A stretch of DNA of 64,000 nucleotides from Deltaproteobacteria bacterium (GCA_028817435.1 JAPPPQ010000005.1:177694-241693); one strand, 5' to 3'; positions 18,623 to 27,480 are shown, numbered from the stretch's first letter. A program made the numbers and translations. The notes: generated by a model not told the origin, from the sequence alone.

Positions 18623-20569
18623 CTAGCCCTGCCGCCCGGCGAGGAGCCGGCGAATGCGCCGCCGCCGCAGCGCCGAAAAGGCAATGGCTGCGCCGCCCAT
18701 CAGCAGCGGCGCCAGGCCGGTGTTGGCGAAGACCACGAAGTTCTCCAGATTCTCAATGTCCCGGCGCGAATCGTAATTCACGGCGCGCAGTTCCTTGCGA
18801 ATGCGGACCCGCTCGCGGCGGTATCTGGCAATTTCCCGCTCGCGCTTCTCGTCCACCAGCAATTGGTTCTCGTCGCTGCGCTGGCTCTCCAGATTGCGCA
18901 GCTTCTGCCGTGCCTCCGCCAGCGCCTTGTTCAGCTCTTCGGTCTTCTTCTGATTGCGCAGCTCCGCATCGCTGCGGATGGATTGCACCAGGGTGAGCGG
19001 GCGCTGGTATGCCTCGCCGCGCCGCACGCTGATCAGGTCGCCGCTGCCCGCCAAATTTTCCAGGGCGTTCATGACGAACAGCCCGTTGTCGGAGAAAGTG
19101 TTGGTCATGGGCTTGCCGTTCACCAGAATGTTGCGGTTCACCCGCACCCAGAAGCGGTCCTGCAGAAAATCCGTATCGGCCACCACGATAATGTTGATGT
19201 CGCCCTCGGATTCTTCCAAACGGCTGCCCCTCGCGCCCTTGGGGCGGCTCTCAAACACGCTCTCGGCGGGGCCGCTGATGCGCGCGGCCAAGGTGAGCGG
19301 GCGCTCCATTTTCTCGTAGTTGCGCAGCAGGGAGCGGGGCGAAACGCCGGGGCGCGCCTGGGCGCTGTCGTATTCGGCTGCGCCCGCGGTGGTGGCGGCG
19401 AGCACGCTGAAATCGGTAAGCGCATCTTCCACCGCCTCAAAGTGCCCCGGCGTTGCGAAGGTGAGCTTGTTCAGCTTGGCGGTGACGACATCCCGCCGAT
19501 CCACCTCCGACGGGCCCACGCTGAAGTAAATGGGGTAATACACCAGCTCGCTGCGCCCGTCGCGCTCGGCGCGCACCCGCAGGGCGCGCTCCAGATCGGC
19601 GGCCACTTTGTCCGGCACCAGCTGGACGCCCCACGCCGTCAGCAACTCGTTGAAGGTGCGCTCGGGCTGCGGCTCGTCTTCCGGCGCAGGCGTGGCTTCG
19701 GTCTCCGCCAGGCTGTCCACAAAAACCAGCAAGCGCCCGCCCCCCAGCACAAACTGCTCAATGGCGTAGAGGGTCGCATCCGAAAGCCCCAAAGGCTGCA
19801 CCAGCAGCAGCACATCCACATCGCTGTCAATCTTCTTCACATCCCGCGGCAAGTCGCGCAACACAAAGTTCTCATCGGCCTGACTGATGCTGGTCCAGGG
19901 GCTCTGCGCCTGCCCGCTGGCATCCGCGCCGCCGCGCACCGGCAGGGTGGAGAGAATGCCCACCGTCTCCACCGACGATTCCGTATAAGAGAGCCGGTGC
20001 ACCAAACGGCTCAGGTCGTATTCCAGGTATTGCTCGCGGCTCTGCGAAAAGAAGGAGATCACCTCGGTTTCGCCGGTGGAGCTTTCGCCGGCCAGCCCGA
20101 AGTAGAGCACCTCGCCCTTTTGCCCCACGCGCACGCCGCGCAACCCGTAGGCCACCGCGCGGTCCTCCTCTTCGGAAAAGGGCTCGGGGTCAATCTCCTG
20201 CAGCCGCAGGTTGCCGCCCGCGCGGCGCTCGTATTCGCGCAACAGGCCACTTACGCGGTTGGCGTAGGCGTTGATTCCGGGGCGGCTGCGGGCGTGCTCG
20301 CGGGAGAGAAAAAAGCGCAGCTCCACCGGCTCTTCCAGCGAGGCGAGAATGTTGCGCGTGCCCCGGCTCAAGGTGTAGAGCCCGCCTTCGGTGAGGTCCA
20401 GACGCCCTGCGCCGCCCAGAGCGGCCCCGAGCAGATTCACCGCCAGCAAAATCACCAGCGCGGGGACCAGCGCCGCAACGCCCAAAGCGCGGTTCATGCG
20501 GCTCTGCAACCCCGCAAGCCACTGCACGACGCGCTGCTTCAGTTGCTCCATTCGATTCATTTGACTCAT
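18623..20569 (-). CDS. GldG-like ABC transporter auxiliary protein
   Basis: A 648-residue membrane protein of the GldG / ABC-2 auxiliary family. It has an N-terminal transmembrane helix (about 27-50), a large periplasmic domain beginning with DLTEGGLYTLSRGTRNIL, which is the family signature, a coiled-coil at about 540-605 (RNQKKTEELNKALAEARQ), and a C-terminal transmembrane helix near 612-632 followed by a basic tail. In Bacteroidetes GldG works with GldA and GldF in gliding. In proteobacteria the role is unknown and may be export or cell-envelope assembly. It starts four bases after the permease stop. Confidence 0.88.
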   Translation of the reverse strand: MSQMNRMEQLKQRVVQWLAGLQSRMNRALGVAALVPALVILLAVNLLGAALGGAGRLDLTEGGLYTLSRGTRNILASLEEPVELRFFLSREHARSRPGINAYANRVSGLLREYERRAGGNLRLQEIDPEPFSEEEDRAVAYGLRGVRVGQKGEVLYFGLAGESSTGETEVISFFSQSREQYLEYDLSRLVHRLSYTESSVETVGILSTLPVRGGADASGQAQSPWTSISQADENFVLRDLPRDVKKIDSDVDVLLLVQPLGLSDATLYAIEQFVLGGGRLLVFVDSLAETEATPAPEDEPQPERTFNELLTAWGVQLVPDKVAADLERALRVRAERDGRSELVYYPIYFSVGPSEVDRRDVVTAKLNKLTFATPGHFEAVEDALTDFSVLAATTAGAAEYDSAQARPGVSPRSLLRNYEKMERPLTLAARISGPAESVFESRPKGARGSRLEESEGDINIIVVADTDFLQDRFWVRVNRNILVNGKPMTNTFSDNGLFVMNALENLAGSGDLISVRRGEAYQRPLTLVQSIRSDAELRNQKKTEELNKALAEARQKLRNLESQRSDENQLLVDEKREREIARYRRERVRIRKELRAVNYDSRRDIENLENFVVFANTGLAPLLMGGAAIAFSALRRRRIRRLLAGRQG

Positions 20570-20573
20570 TGGC

Positions 20574-21308
20574 TTACTCCGATTTCTTCAGGTCCACGAG
20601 GACCGTGTTCACGAAGAGAAAAAAGACGATCATCGAGAGGAAATACACCAGATCCTGCAGGTCAATCACGCCCCGGGTCACCGCGTTGAAGTGGGTGAGG
20701 AAACTGAGCGCGGCGACGGCGTCCACCAACAAACCCGGCGCCCAGGCGCTGAACAAATCCAGCACCAGCGGAAAACCGCTCAGCACCAGCAGAAAGCAGA
20801 GCGTCATGCTCAGCACAAAGGCAATGACCTGGTTGCGGGTCAGCGCCGAAACGCACGCGCCCACAGAAAGATATGCGCCGGCCATCAGCAGGCTGCCGGT
20901 GTAGCCCGCCACAATCACGCCGTTGTCGGGATCGCCGAGCACATTCACGGTGATCCACAGCGGCGTGGTGAGCAGCAGCGCCACGGCAATGAACAGCCAC
21001 GAGGCCAAAAACTTCCCCAGCACCGCCTGCCACGGCGCCACCGGCAGGGTGAGCAGCAATTCCACGGTGCCGGTGCGCCGCTCTTCGGCCCACAGGCGCA
21101 TGGAGAGCGCGGGCACCAGAAACAGATAGAGCCACGGGTGAAAGCTGAAGAAAGAAACCAGGTCCGCCTGCCCGCGCTCGAAGAACTGCCCCATGTAGAA
21201 GGTGAAGATTCCCGAGAGCAACAGGAAGATCACCAGAAACACATAGGCGATGGGCGTGCCGAAGTAACCGGCCAGCTCGCGCTTGAAGATGCTGCGGACT
21301 GCGTCCAT
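20574..21308 (-). CDS. ABC-2 type permease (GldF-like)
   Basis: A 244-residue integral membrane protein with six predicted helices of the ABC-2 permease family. It begins with the cytoplasmic helix RSIFKRELAGYF and contains the conserved SMRLWAEERRTGTVELLLTLP segment, a coupling region seen in GldF and Nos/Cop-type exporters. It lies between the ATPase (three bases) and the GldG-like gene (four bases), so the three form one transporter. Substrate unknown. Confidence 0.9.
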   Translation of the reverse strand: MDAVRSIFKRELAGYFGTPIAYVFLVIFLLLSGIFTFYMGQFFERGQADLVSFFSFHPWLYLFLVPALSMRLWAEERRTGTVELLLTLPVAPWQAVLGKFLASWLFIAVALLLTTPLWITVNVLGDPDNGVIVAGYTGSLLMAGAYLSVGACVSALTRNQVIAFVLSMTLCFLLVLSGFPLVLDLFSAWAPGLLVDAVAALSFLTHFNAVTRGVIDLQDLVYFLSMIVFFLFVNTVLVDLKKSE

Positions 21309-21311
21309 GGT

Positions 21312-22268
21312 TTACTCGCCGGATCGCGTAAGTGCGGTGAACACTTCTTCCAACGAGCCGCGGCGGCGGCTCAGCTCCATCACCGGCCAGCTCTGCCCGT
21401 GCGCAAAGCGCGCCACATCGTCCATAATTCCCGCGCTCCCCTTCGCGCCGATGCAAAACTCCGCCTCGCCGCCGGCGGCGGCGGATTTCACCTCGCCGAC
21501 GCCGGGCAGCGCGCGCAGCGCGGCGGCCATTGCGGATTCTTCGCCCGCCTGCGCGCCGTCCATGCGAATGCGCAAAATCACCTGGTTGTGAAGGCGCGAG
21601 CGCGCTTCCAGACCCGCCGGGGTGTCGTTCGCCACCAGCTTGCCGTCGCTGATGATAATGGCGCGGGTGCACACCGACTGCACCTCTTCCAGAATGTGGG
21701 TGGAGAGAATGATCACCTTGTCCCGCGACATATTGCGAATCAGGCGGCGCATTTCGATTTTCTGCGTGGGGTCCAGGCCGTCCGTCGGCTCGTCCAAAAT
21801 CAGCACTGCCGGATCGTGCAAAATGGCCTGCGCCATGCCCACCCGGCGCTTGTAGCCCTTCGACAAAGTCTCGATGCGCTGGAACATCACCGAATCGAGA
21901 TTCACCCGCGCGGCGGTTTCCCGCACCCGCTGCTCGCGCTCTGCGCCCCCCAGGCCCCGGCAGCCGGCGACAAAATCCAGCAACCCGGCGGGAGTCATAT
22001 CGGGGTAGAGCGGCGCGCCTTCCGGCAGGTAGCCGATGGTGCGGCGCGCCTCCACCGGCTGCTCGCCCACATCAAAGCCGGCCACCTCAATGGCGCCGCC
22101 GCTCGGCGCGAGAAAGCCGGTGATCATCTTCATGGTGGTGGACTTGCCCGCGCCGTTCGGCCCGAGAAAGCCGAGCACCTCGCCGGTGCGGACCGTAAAG
22201 GAGATGGAATCCACTGCGGTCAGCGCGCCGAAGCGCTTGCGGAGATTCTGCACCTTGACCTGGCTCAT
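21312..22268 (-). CDS. ABC transporter ATP-binding protein (GldA-like)
   Basis: A 318-residue ATPase. Walker A is GPNGAGKS, the signature is LSKGYKRRVG (typical of the drug/polysaccharide export and Gld subfamily), Walker B is VLILDEPTDGLDP, and the H-loop is STHILEEV. The C-terminal 80 residues form a small regulatory domain. I start at the ATG ending at 22268 (MSQVKVQNLRKRF). An upstream in-frame extension reads through the preceding gene and is spurious. It follows the AMIN-like gene by 22 bases. Confidence 0.92.
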   Translation of the reverse strand: MSQVKVQNLRKRFGALTAVDSISFTVRTGEVLGFLGPNGAGKSTTMKMITGFLAPSGGAIEVAGFDVGEQPVEARRTIGYLPEGAPLYPDMTPAGLLDFVAGCRGLGGAEREQRVRETAARVNLDSVMFQRIETLSKGYKRRVGMAQAILHDPAVLILDEPTDGLDPTQKIEMRRLIRNMSRDKVIILSTHILEEVQSVCTRAIIISDGKLVANDTPAGLEARSRLHNQVILRIRMDGAQAGEESAMAAALRALPGVGEVKSAAAGGEAEFCIGAKGSAGIMDDVARFAHGQSWPVMELSRRRGSLEEVFTALTRSGE

Positions 22269-22290
22269 AGCGGACTTATAGCGGTTTGCC

Positions 22291-23265
22291 TCAGTCCTTG
22301 CCGTCCCCGGAATCGCCGCGCCCGCGCTCCCGCAGCTTGTGCTGAATGCTCGCCAGGGCGGCGCGCAGCACGCGCTGCTCCTCGGCCTGCTTGGCGAGCT
22401 GAATCTCCAGGCGCTCCCGCGAATCCAGCATGGCCTCCATGCGCTTTTCCAGCCGGGCAATGCGGCGCTCGTTCGATTCGTCGAGCCCGGGATTGGCGGG
22501 AGTGGCGGCGGGAGCGGCGGGAACAGCGGGAGCGGAAGCGGGAGCGGCGACCGGAGGCGCAGGCTCGCCGCGCCGGGGCGCAGGCGCCACGGGGGCCGCC
22601 ACCGGCCCCCAGCCGTCGTCCGGGATCACCGCCCGGCGGCGGCGCAGCGCCAGCCCCGTCCCCACGGCCAGGGCGGCCAGCAGCGTCCACACCGCCAGCC
22701 AGAACAGCCGCCCGCCGCCCAGCAGCGGCCCGGAATCGTCCAAATCAAGGGGCGGCGTAACCGGCGCAGGATCCGCCTCGGCCGTGGCGAACTCGGGCTC
22801 GGGGGGCGGCGCGGGTTTGGGCTCGGGGGCGGGCGCGGGCTTGGGGACGGGCTTGCGGCGCGGCGCGGCGGCGGTGGGCGGCAGCAGATCGAGCACCACG
22901 CGGTCGGGGCGGCGCAGCACCTGGGCGTTGAGCTTGACGGGGCCGGCCAGAGTCATGCGCACGCGAGAGCGCCCCGCGCCTTCGCCCTCGATGGTGACCC
23001 AGCGCAGGGGCTTGCCGTTGCCGGGAATGGCCTCTTCGGAGGCGCGGGCGTCGAACTCGATCACCAGCTCGGAGTTGCTCTGACGGGCGATGCGGTAGCC
23101 GGCGGCGGTGTCGAGATCGAACACCACTCGGGTCTTGTCGGCGTGGTAGCCGAGCCGGACATTCAACAGCTCTGCCGCGCGCGCGCCGCTGGCCAGCGCG
23201 GCCAGCAGTGCAGCGAGTGCCCCGGCGAGGCAAAGGGCCCGCGGAAACCGGGCGGCCACGGCCAT
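22291..23265 (-). CDS. AMIN-like domain membrane protein with coiled coil
   Basis: A 324-residue protein not assignable to a named gene. It has a signal peptide (about 1-30, ending in ARA), a beta-rich domain at 31-125 starting ELLNVRLGYHADKTRVVFDL that resembles the AMIN peptidoglycan/secretin-binding fold, and a Pro/Ala-rich spacer at 128-175. A transmembrane helix follows at about 185-207, then a second Pro/Ala-rich stretch and a C-terminal coiled coil (RIARLEKRMEAML). The layout puts the AMIN domain in the periplasm and the coiled coil in the cytoplasm. GGGAGGG precedes the ATG. It sits between the BtuF-like and ABC genes and may link the ABC complex to the envelope. Confidence 0.7.
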   Translation of the reverse strand: MAVAARFPRALCLAGALAALLAALASGARAAELLNVRLGYHADKTRVVFDLDTAAGYRIARQSNSELVIEFDARASEEAIPGNGKPLRWVTIEGEGAGRSRVRMTLAGPVKLNAQVLRRPDRVVLDLLPPTAAAPRRKPVPKPAPAPEPKPAPPPEPEFATAEADPAPVTPPLDLDDSGPLLGGGRLFWLAVWTLLAALAVGTGLALRRRRAVIPDDGWGPVAAPVAPAPRRGEPAPPVAAPASAPAVPAAPAATPANPGLDESNERRIARLEKRMEAMLDSRERLEIQLAKQAEEQRVLRAALASIQHKLRERGRGDSGDGKD

Positions 23266-23294
23266 TGACGCCCTCCCCCCCGCGGCGGCTCCCT

Positions 23295-24149
23295 TCACTG
23301 GGGACTTCCCAAAAGAGCGCACAGCGTCTCGATGGACCGGCCGATGCGCGGACCATACCAAGAGACGAGGGTGCCGTCTATCAGGTGAATGCGCCCGCTG
23401 CGCGCCGCCGGAATGGGAAGCTCCCGCAGTTCGGCGGCGTCGCCGGGGCCGAAGGCGTAGGGCTCGCTGGGCAGCAGCACCACCTCGGGCGCGGCCTCCA
23501 CAATCTGCGCCTGGTCCACCAGGGGATAGCGCCGCCCCTCCGGCCCGCCGGGCGCGCCGAAGATGTTGCGGCCGCCGCACAGGGCGAGCAGGTCGCCGGC
23601 GTAGGTATCCGCGCCCACGCTCATCCACGGATTTTTCCAGATGGGGCAGAAGACGCGCACCGGTGCGTTGTGGGCGGATTCGGCGCGGGCCAGGGCGGCG
23701 CGCACCGGCGCAAGGACGCGCCGCCGCACGGCGGGGGACGCGCCCAGGCCGGCCACGGCGGCGAACAGCGCCGCGCCCTCTTTCACAGTGCGCGGATAAG
23801 TGAGCCACACGCGCAATTCGGCGGCCAGCGCCTCGATGTCCCGGCGGCGGTTCTCCTCCTGGTTGGCAATCACCAAGTCGGGAGACAGGGCGCGCAGCGC
23901 GTCCAGGTCGGGGGTCTTGGTGCCGCCGAGCTTCGGCAGCGGGGCGACACCGGCGGCGGGGTGGACGCACCACTCGGTCACCCCCACCACCCGCGGGCCG
24001 AGTTCCAGCGCAAAGAGCATTTCGGTCACGCTCGGCACCAGCGACACAATGCGCCGCGCCGGCCCCGGCGGCCGCAGCGCATCGCGCCAGAGCAACCCGC
24101 CTGCGGCGGGCGCGCCGGAAGCACCGGGCGTGGCAAGGCGGGGAGTCAT
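23295..24149 (-). CDS. BtuF-like metal/cobalamin-binding protein without signal peptide
   Basis: A 284-residue protein of the helical-backbone metal-receptor (TroA/BtuF) fold. RIVSLVPSVTEMLFAL begins the first lobe. LPKLGGTKTPDLDALRALSPDLVIA is the typical N-lobe segment, and HLIDGTLVSWYGPR lies near the end. Periplasmic homologues carry a signal peptide; this start (MTPRLATPG) has none and the first 30 residues are not hydrophobic, so it is probably cytosolic. Its ATG overlaps the ArsA-like stop by four bases. No BtuC/D partner adjoins it. A role in delivering or sensing a metal or corrinoid for the neighbouring ATPases is only a guess. Confidence 0.8.
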   Translation of the reverse strand: MTPRLATPGASGAPAAGGLLWRDALRPPGPARRIVSLVPSVTEMLFALELGPRVVGVTEWCVHPAAGVAPLPKLGGTKTPDLDALRALSPDLVIANQEENRRRDIEALAAELRVWLTYPRTVKEGAALFAAVAGLGASPAVRRRVLAPVRAALARAESAHNAPVRVFCPIWKNPWMSVGADTYAGDLLALCGGRNIFGAPGGPEGRRYPLVDQAQIVEAAPEVVLLPSEPYAFGPGDAAELRELPIPAARSGRIHLIDGTLVSWYGPRIGRSIETLCALLGSPQ

Positions 24150-25303
24150 GCGAAGTCCACCTCCAGCACATCGCCGCGCAGGCGGGCGCGCTGCACGGGG
24201 CGGCCTGCGACAGAGTCGGGAAGGGCGAGCATGCGGGTGGCGTCGCGGACGGTTACGAACAGATCGCGCCCGCGGGCCAGCACCGAGGGCAGCGAGCCCT
24301 GCGCGCCGGGCAAATCCACCTCCAGCCGCGTGCGGCCGGCGTGCTTGCGCCAGCGCACCGGGCGGCCCGCGTGAAAGCGCCCGGCGGGATCGCGCGCGCC
24401 GTAAAGCTGCCGCGACAGGGCGGTGAGCGCGGGAACGCCGCGAGGCTCCCGCGCGTAGAGGGGCGCGCGAAGCTGCGGGATGGGAAAGGATTCGCCGATG
24501 CGGCGCAGGGCCTGGCGCTCGTGCGCGGCCCAGCGCGCGAAGTAGCCGCTCTGCGCCTCTGCGGGCAGCACGCGGTTGATCAGCACGGCGTCGGTAGCCA
24601 CGCCGTAGAGCGACAGGTAGGCGAAAGAGCGCCGGGTTTCGGCCACCACCACCCGCGCGGGGTTCAGCACCAGGCGCGCGCTGCAGGCGGCGGTGTTGAG
24701 CAGCAGCCGCCGGACATCGTCCACATCGCCCACCAGGCGCTCGAAGGCGTCGAAGAGCGCCTCGCTGGGCACCCAATCGCCGGCGTGCAGGCGCGCGGCA
24801 ACGGGGCGCAGCAGCCGCGCGCCGCGGCGCTTCATCTCGAAAAAGCGCTCCATGAACAGGCGCAGGGCGTCGGGGAAGCGCAGCATGCGCAGGGTGGAGC
24901 CGGTGGGGGCGCAATCCACCACGCAGACATCGAAATGGCCCGCGGCTTCGGCTTCGCGGATGGCGCGCAGGGCTACCAGTTCTTCGAGGCCGGGAAACAC
25001 CAGCAGTTCGTCGGCAATTACGGGGTCGGCGTCGTCGCGCAGCACGCGGCGCAAAAAGTGCTGAATCTCTGACCAACTGCGGTCGAGCTCTGCCAGCGCG
25101 GATACCTCCCGGGCGGAAACGCCGGGCGCAATCTCCACCAGCTGCGGGCCGATGGGCTGCTCCAGGGCGTCGCCCAGGCTGTGGGCGGGATCGGTGGAGA
25201 GCAGGGCGACGCGGTGTCCGTGGGCGGCTGCGCCCAGTGCGGTGGCGGCCGCCAGACTGGTCTTGCCGACGCCGCCCTTGCCGGTCAGGAGCAGAACGCG
25301 CAT
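24146..25303 (-). CDS. ArsA/Get3-like ATPase 1
   Basis: A 385-residue deviant-Walker ATPase of the ArsA/GET3 family. The P-loop GKGGVGKTS is at 8-16 (signature lysine K9), the switch STDPAHS at 36-42, and DCAPTG at 130-135. A C-terminal beta-domain of about 65 residues (RLEVDLPGAQGSL) resembles the HSP20-like cap found on bacterial ArsA relatives. It is half the size of plasmid ArsA, so it must dimerise, perhaps with the adjacent paralog. No arsenite pump (ArsB) or ArsR/ArsD is present, so arsenite export is unlikely. Targeting of tail-anchored or other membrane proteins is possible. ATG follows a GGAGGGCC ribosome site. Confidence 0.85.
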   Translation of the reverse strand: MRVLLLTGKGGVGKTSLAAATALGAAAHGHRVALLSTDPAHSLGDALEQPIGPQLVEIAPGVSAREVSALAELDRSWSEIQHFLRRVLRDDADPVIADELLVFPGLEELVALRAIREAEAAGHFDVCVVDCAPTGSTLRMLRFPDALRLFMERFFEMKRRGARLLRPVAARLHAGDWVPSEALFDAFERLVGDVDDVRRLLLNTAACSARLVLNPARVVVAETRRSFAYLSLYGVATDAVLINRVLPAEAQSGYFARWAAHERQALRRIGESFPIPQLRAPLYAREPRGVPALTALSRQLYGARDPAGRFHAGRPVRWRKHAGRTRLEVDLPGAQGSLPSVLARGRDLFVTVRDATRMLALPDSVAGRPVQRARLRGDVLEVDFA

Positions 25304-25380
25304 TCAGCCTGGCCCTCCGCAGGCGGCGCAGGCGGGCGAGTGGGCGGCGTGGGCGGCGCGCATTCAGCCTGGCCCTCCGG
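25297..25380. repeat. 23-bp direct repeat, 60-base period, at the ArsA gene junction
   Basis: The same 23 bases occur at 25297-25319 and 25357-25379. Each copy holds, on the minus strand, GGAGGG, a TGA stop and the adjoining ATG. The 37 bases between them are GC-rich and unrelated. Confidence 0.85.
25304..25363 (-). CDS. Possible 19-codon peptide between the two ArsA-like genes
   Basis: The stop of ArsA-like 2 (TGA) is directly followed by an ATG, which opens a frame of 19 codons ending in GGPG and TGA. That stop is again directly followed by the ATG of ArsA-like 1. The peptide contains HAAH followed by CAAC, a spacing that could bind zinc. The frame arises from a 60-base repeat unit that copied the stop/start junction with its ribosome site, so it may be a duplication scar with no product. 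Confidence 0.25.
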   Translation of the reverse strand: MRAAHAAHSPACAACGGPG

Positions 25381-26542
25381 GGTGGGTGAATTCGAGGGCG
25401 AGGCCGGCGTCCCGGCGGCGGGCGCGGCGCAAATCCAGGGCGGCCAGGTGGCGGGGGAGCAGAATTTGCCGGCGCTGCCCCGGCGTGCGCAGCAGCAGCC
25501 GGTCGCCGAGCTTGGTCACCTCCAGATCTTCCGCCACGGCGTGGGGGAGCGGCAGCCAGGCGCTTGCGCCCGTGGCGGTGGATTCGAAGCGCGCGCGGGG
25601 CGCGTCGCAGAGCAGCGCCTGGGGGGCGCGCGCGCCGAAAATGTCCGCGCCGTGGCGGGCCAGCGCCGCCGCGCCGGTAATCTCGTCTTCGGCCAGCGGC
25701 GCGGGCAACACCGGCAGCGGCGCAAAGGTGCGCTCCACCTCGGCGCGGCGCTGGGCCTGCACGGCCATCCAGTCGCGGAAGAAGGGCTCGCCCTGCGCCT
25801 GCGGCGGCAGCAGCCGGTTCAGCAGCACGGCGTCGCAGGCCAGGCCGAAGAGCGAGAGATCGCGGTGGGCGCGCTGCGCCTCGTCAATGGTCATGCGCTC
25901 CGCCGTCGCCACCAGGCGGACGCTGCACTCCCCGCCCGTCAGCAGCTCGCGCAGCCCGGCCAGGCGGCGGTAGAACAGGCGCTCGGCGTCGCGGAACACC
26001 GCCGCGCCCGGCAGCGGAATGGGCGAGAGGCTCTTCGCCAGCGGCGCCACCACCGCGGCCAAACTGCGCTGAATGCGCAGCAGCAGGCGAAACGCGCCGC
26101 GCGCCACCTCCGGCAGCGCCACCATGCGCAGCGCCGAGCCGGTCGGCGCGCAATCCACCACCACCAGGTCGTAGCCGCCCCGCGCAAAGCTCTCAATGGC
26201 CAGCAGCGTCGTCAGTTCCTCGGCCCCCGGCAGCAGCGCAAGCTCTTCGGCCACCACCTCTTCAATGCCCTGGTGGCGCAGCAGATGCACCAGATACGCC
26301 CGCACCGCGCCCCAGTGCCGCTCGCTCTCGGCGCGGGCGTCCACCTCCACCGCATCCAGGCGCGCCGCCACCGCGCACGGCTCCGGCCCGAGGCGGCGCT
26401 CCAGCACATCTCCCAGGCTGTGCGCCGCATCCGCCGATGCCAACAGCGTCCGCACCCCGCGCTCCGCCGCCAGCGCCGCCGTGGCCGCCGCGCTGGTGGT
26501 CTTGCCCACCCCGCCCTTTCCCGTGTAGAGGATCAAACGCAC
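25364..26542 (-). CDS. ArsA/Get3-like ATPase 2
   Basis: A 392-residue paralog of the neighbour, with P-loop GKGGVGKTT at 8-16, DCAPTG in the middle, and the same C-terminal HSP20-like beta-domain. The switch region reads SADAAHS instead of STDPAHS, so the two copies have diverged and may form an unequal pair like the two halves of plasmid ArsA. It is the first gene of an eight-gene minus-strand run reaching 17568. Only 53 bases separate its start from the divergent sulfotransferase, so the promoter must lie in or beside that gene. Substrate unknown. Confidence 0.85.
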   Translation of the reverse strand: MRLILYTGKGGVGKTTSAAATAALAAERGVRTLLASADAAHSLGDVLERRLGPEPCAVAARLDAVEVDARAESERHWGAVRAYLVHLLRHQGIEEVVAEELALLPGAEELTTLLAIESFARGGYDLVVVDCAPTGSALRMVALPEVARGAFRLLLRIQRSLAAVVAPLAKSLSPIPLPGAAVFRDAERLFYRRLAGLRELLTGGECSVRLVATAERMTIDEAQRAHRDLSLFGLACDAVLLNRLLPPQAQGEPFFRDWMAVQAQRRAEVERTFAPLPVLPAPLAEDEITGAAALARHGADIFGARAPQALLCDAPRARFESTATGASAWLPLPHAVAEDLEVTKLGDRLLLRTPGQRRQILLPRHLAALDLRRARRRDAGLALEFTHPGGPG

Positions 26543-26595
26543 CTTGCTACCTTATCACCCAGCCCCGGCCCGGGGAACAAGCGGAGCGAACCATC

Positions 26596-27372
26596 CTGAA
26601 GCCGCACAACCTCGATTCGCTGCACTGCTTCGTGCTCTTCGTGGGCAATGGGCGCAGCGGCACCACTTTGGTTCGCAGCTTGGTGAATGCATCTCCCGAA
26701 GCGCTGCTGAGCGTCGAGGCGGATGTGCTGCAATTTCTGCACGAGGATTTCAAGACGGTGCTCAGGCGCATCATCGAAGCCCACGAGCGCTTCGACCAGA
26801 ATCCCGTTCATTGCGGCATCAACTACCGGGTGCACACCCCGCCCGCGCCTGCCGATGCGAAGCTGCGGGCCATCGGCGACAAGTTCGCCCCCTCTACCGC
26901 CGATGCACTGGGCAATGACCCCACGCTTCTGCGTCGCATTCGTGAATGGTGCCCGCTGCCGCTGCGCTTCATTCATTGCGTCAGAAATCCCTACGACTGC
27001 ATTGGCGGCAAAATCAAGCGCAGCGGAAAATCTTTCAGAATTAAAATTGAGAAGACTTTCAAGCATGAGCGGGTGGCGGCGGAAATGCAGCGCATTGCGG
27101 GCGAAAGCTTCCATCGCATCTATCTGGAAGATCTGATCGCCTCACCCCATGCCGCGCTGCGTGGGCTCTACGGTCATCTCGGCCTGGAAGCGGGAGAAGA
27201 GCACCTGAACGCCTGCGCATCCATTTTGTATGAAACGCCGGAGCAGAGCCGCTTCCAGGTCCAGTGGCCCGCCTGGGCCGTCGCCGAAGTCGAGCGCCGC
27301 GCCCGCGCCCTGCCGCATCTGCACCGCTACCTGGACGAGGACGGCCGCCTGCCTTTCGGCGCGCCCAGGTAA
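26596..27372 (+). CDS. Sulfotransferase family protein A
   Basis: PAPS-dependent sulfotransferase-like protein of about 258 residues. The phosphosulfate-binding loop is FVGNGRSGTTLVRSL near the N-terminus, and the 3'-phosphate-binding region contains FIHCVRNPYDCIGG. I propose CTG at 26596 as the start. GCGGAG lies nine bases upstream, and the resulting MKPHNLDSLHCF aligns with MKSPLEFDNLRAF of paralog C. No ATG, GTG or TTG fits: the only in-frame ATG (26437) would run through the ArsA-like 2 coding region. The first 110 codons are close to paralog C even at the DNA level. Acceptor unknown. Confidence 0.8.
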   Translation: MKPHNLDSLHCFVLFVGNGRSGTTLVRSLVNASPEALLSVEADVLQFLHEDFKTVLRRIIEAHERFDQNPVHCGINYRVHTPPAPADAKLRAIGDKFAPSTADALGNDPTLLRRIREWCPLPLRFIHCVRNPYDCIGGKIKRSGKSFRIKIEKTFKHERVAAEMQRIAGESFHRIYLEDLIASPHAALRGLYGHLGLEAGEEHLNACASILYETPEQSRFQVQWPAWAVAEVERRARALPHLHRYLDEDGRLPFGAPR

Positions 27373-27480
27373 TCCCCCGCAACACCGGCCGCGCGGCCTT
27401 CGCCAAGCTGGCCCATTGCCCCATTCGGCCCGCTGGCGGTGGAAGTGCAAGCGGGCTATTCCTGCCACCGGAGGTTTTGC

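Noticed and set aside
24146..26542. Arsenic resistance operon
   Set aside because: The ArsA-like genes lack ArsB, ArsC, ArsD and ArsR neighbours and resemble the Get3/HSP20-capped bacterial group.
26437..26598. ATG at 26437 as the start of sulfotransferase A
   Set aside because: It would read through the divergent ArsA-like 2 coding region and adds a proline-rich tail with no counterpart in paralog C.
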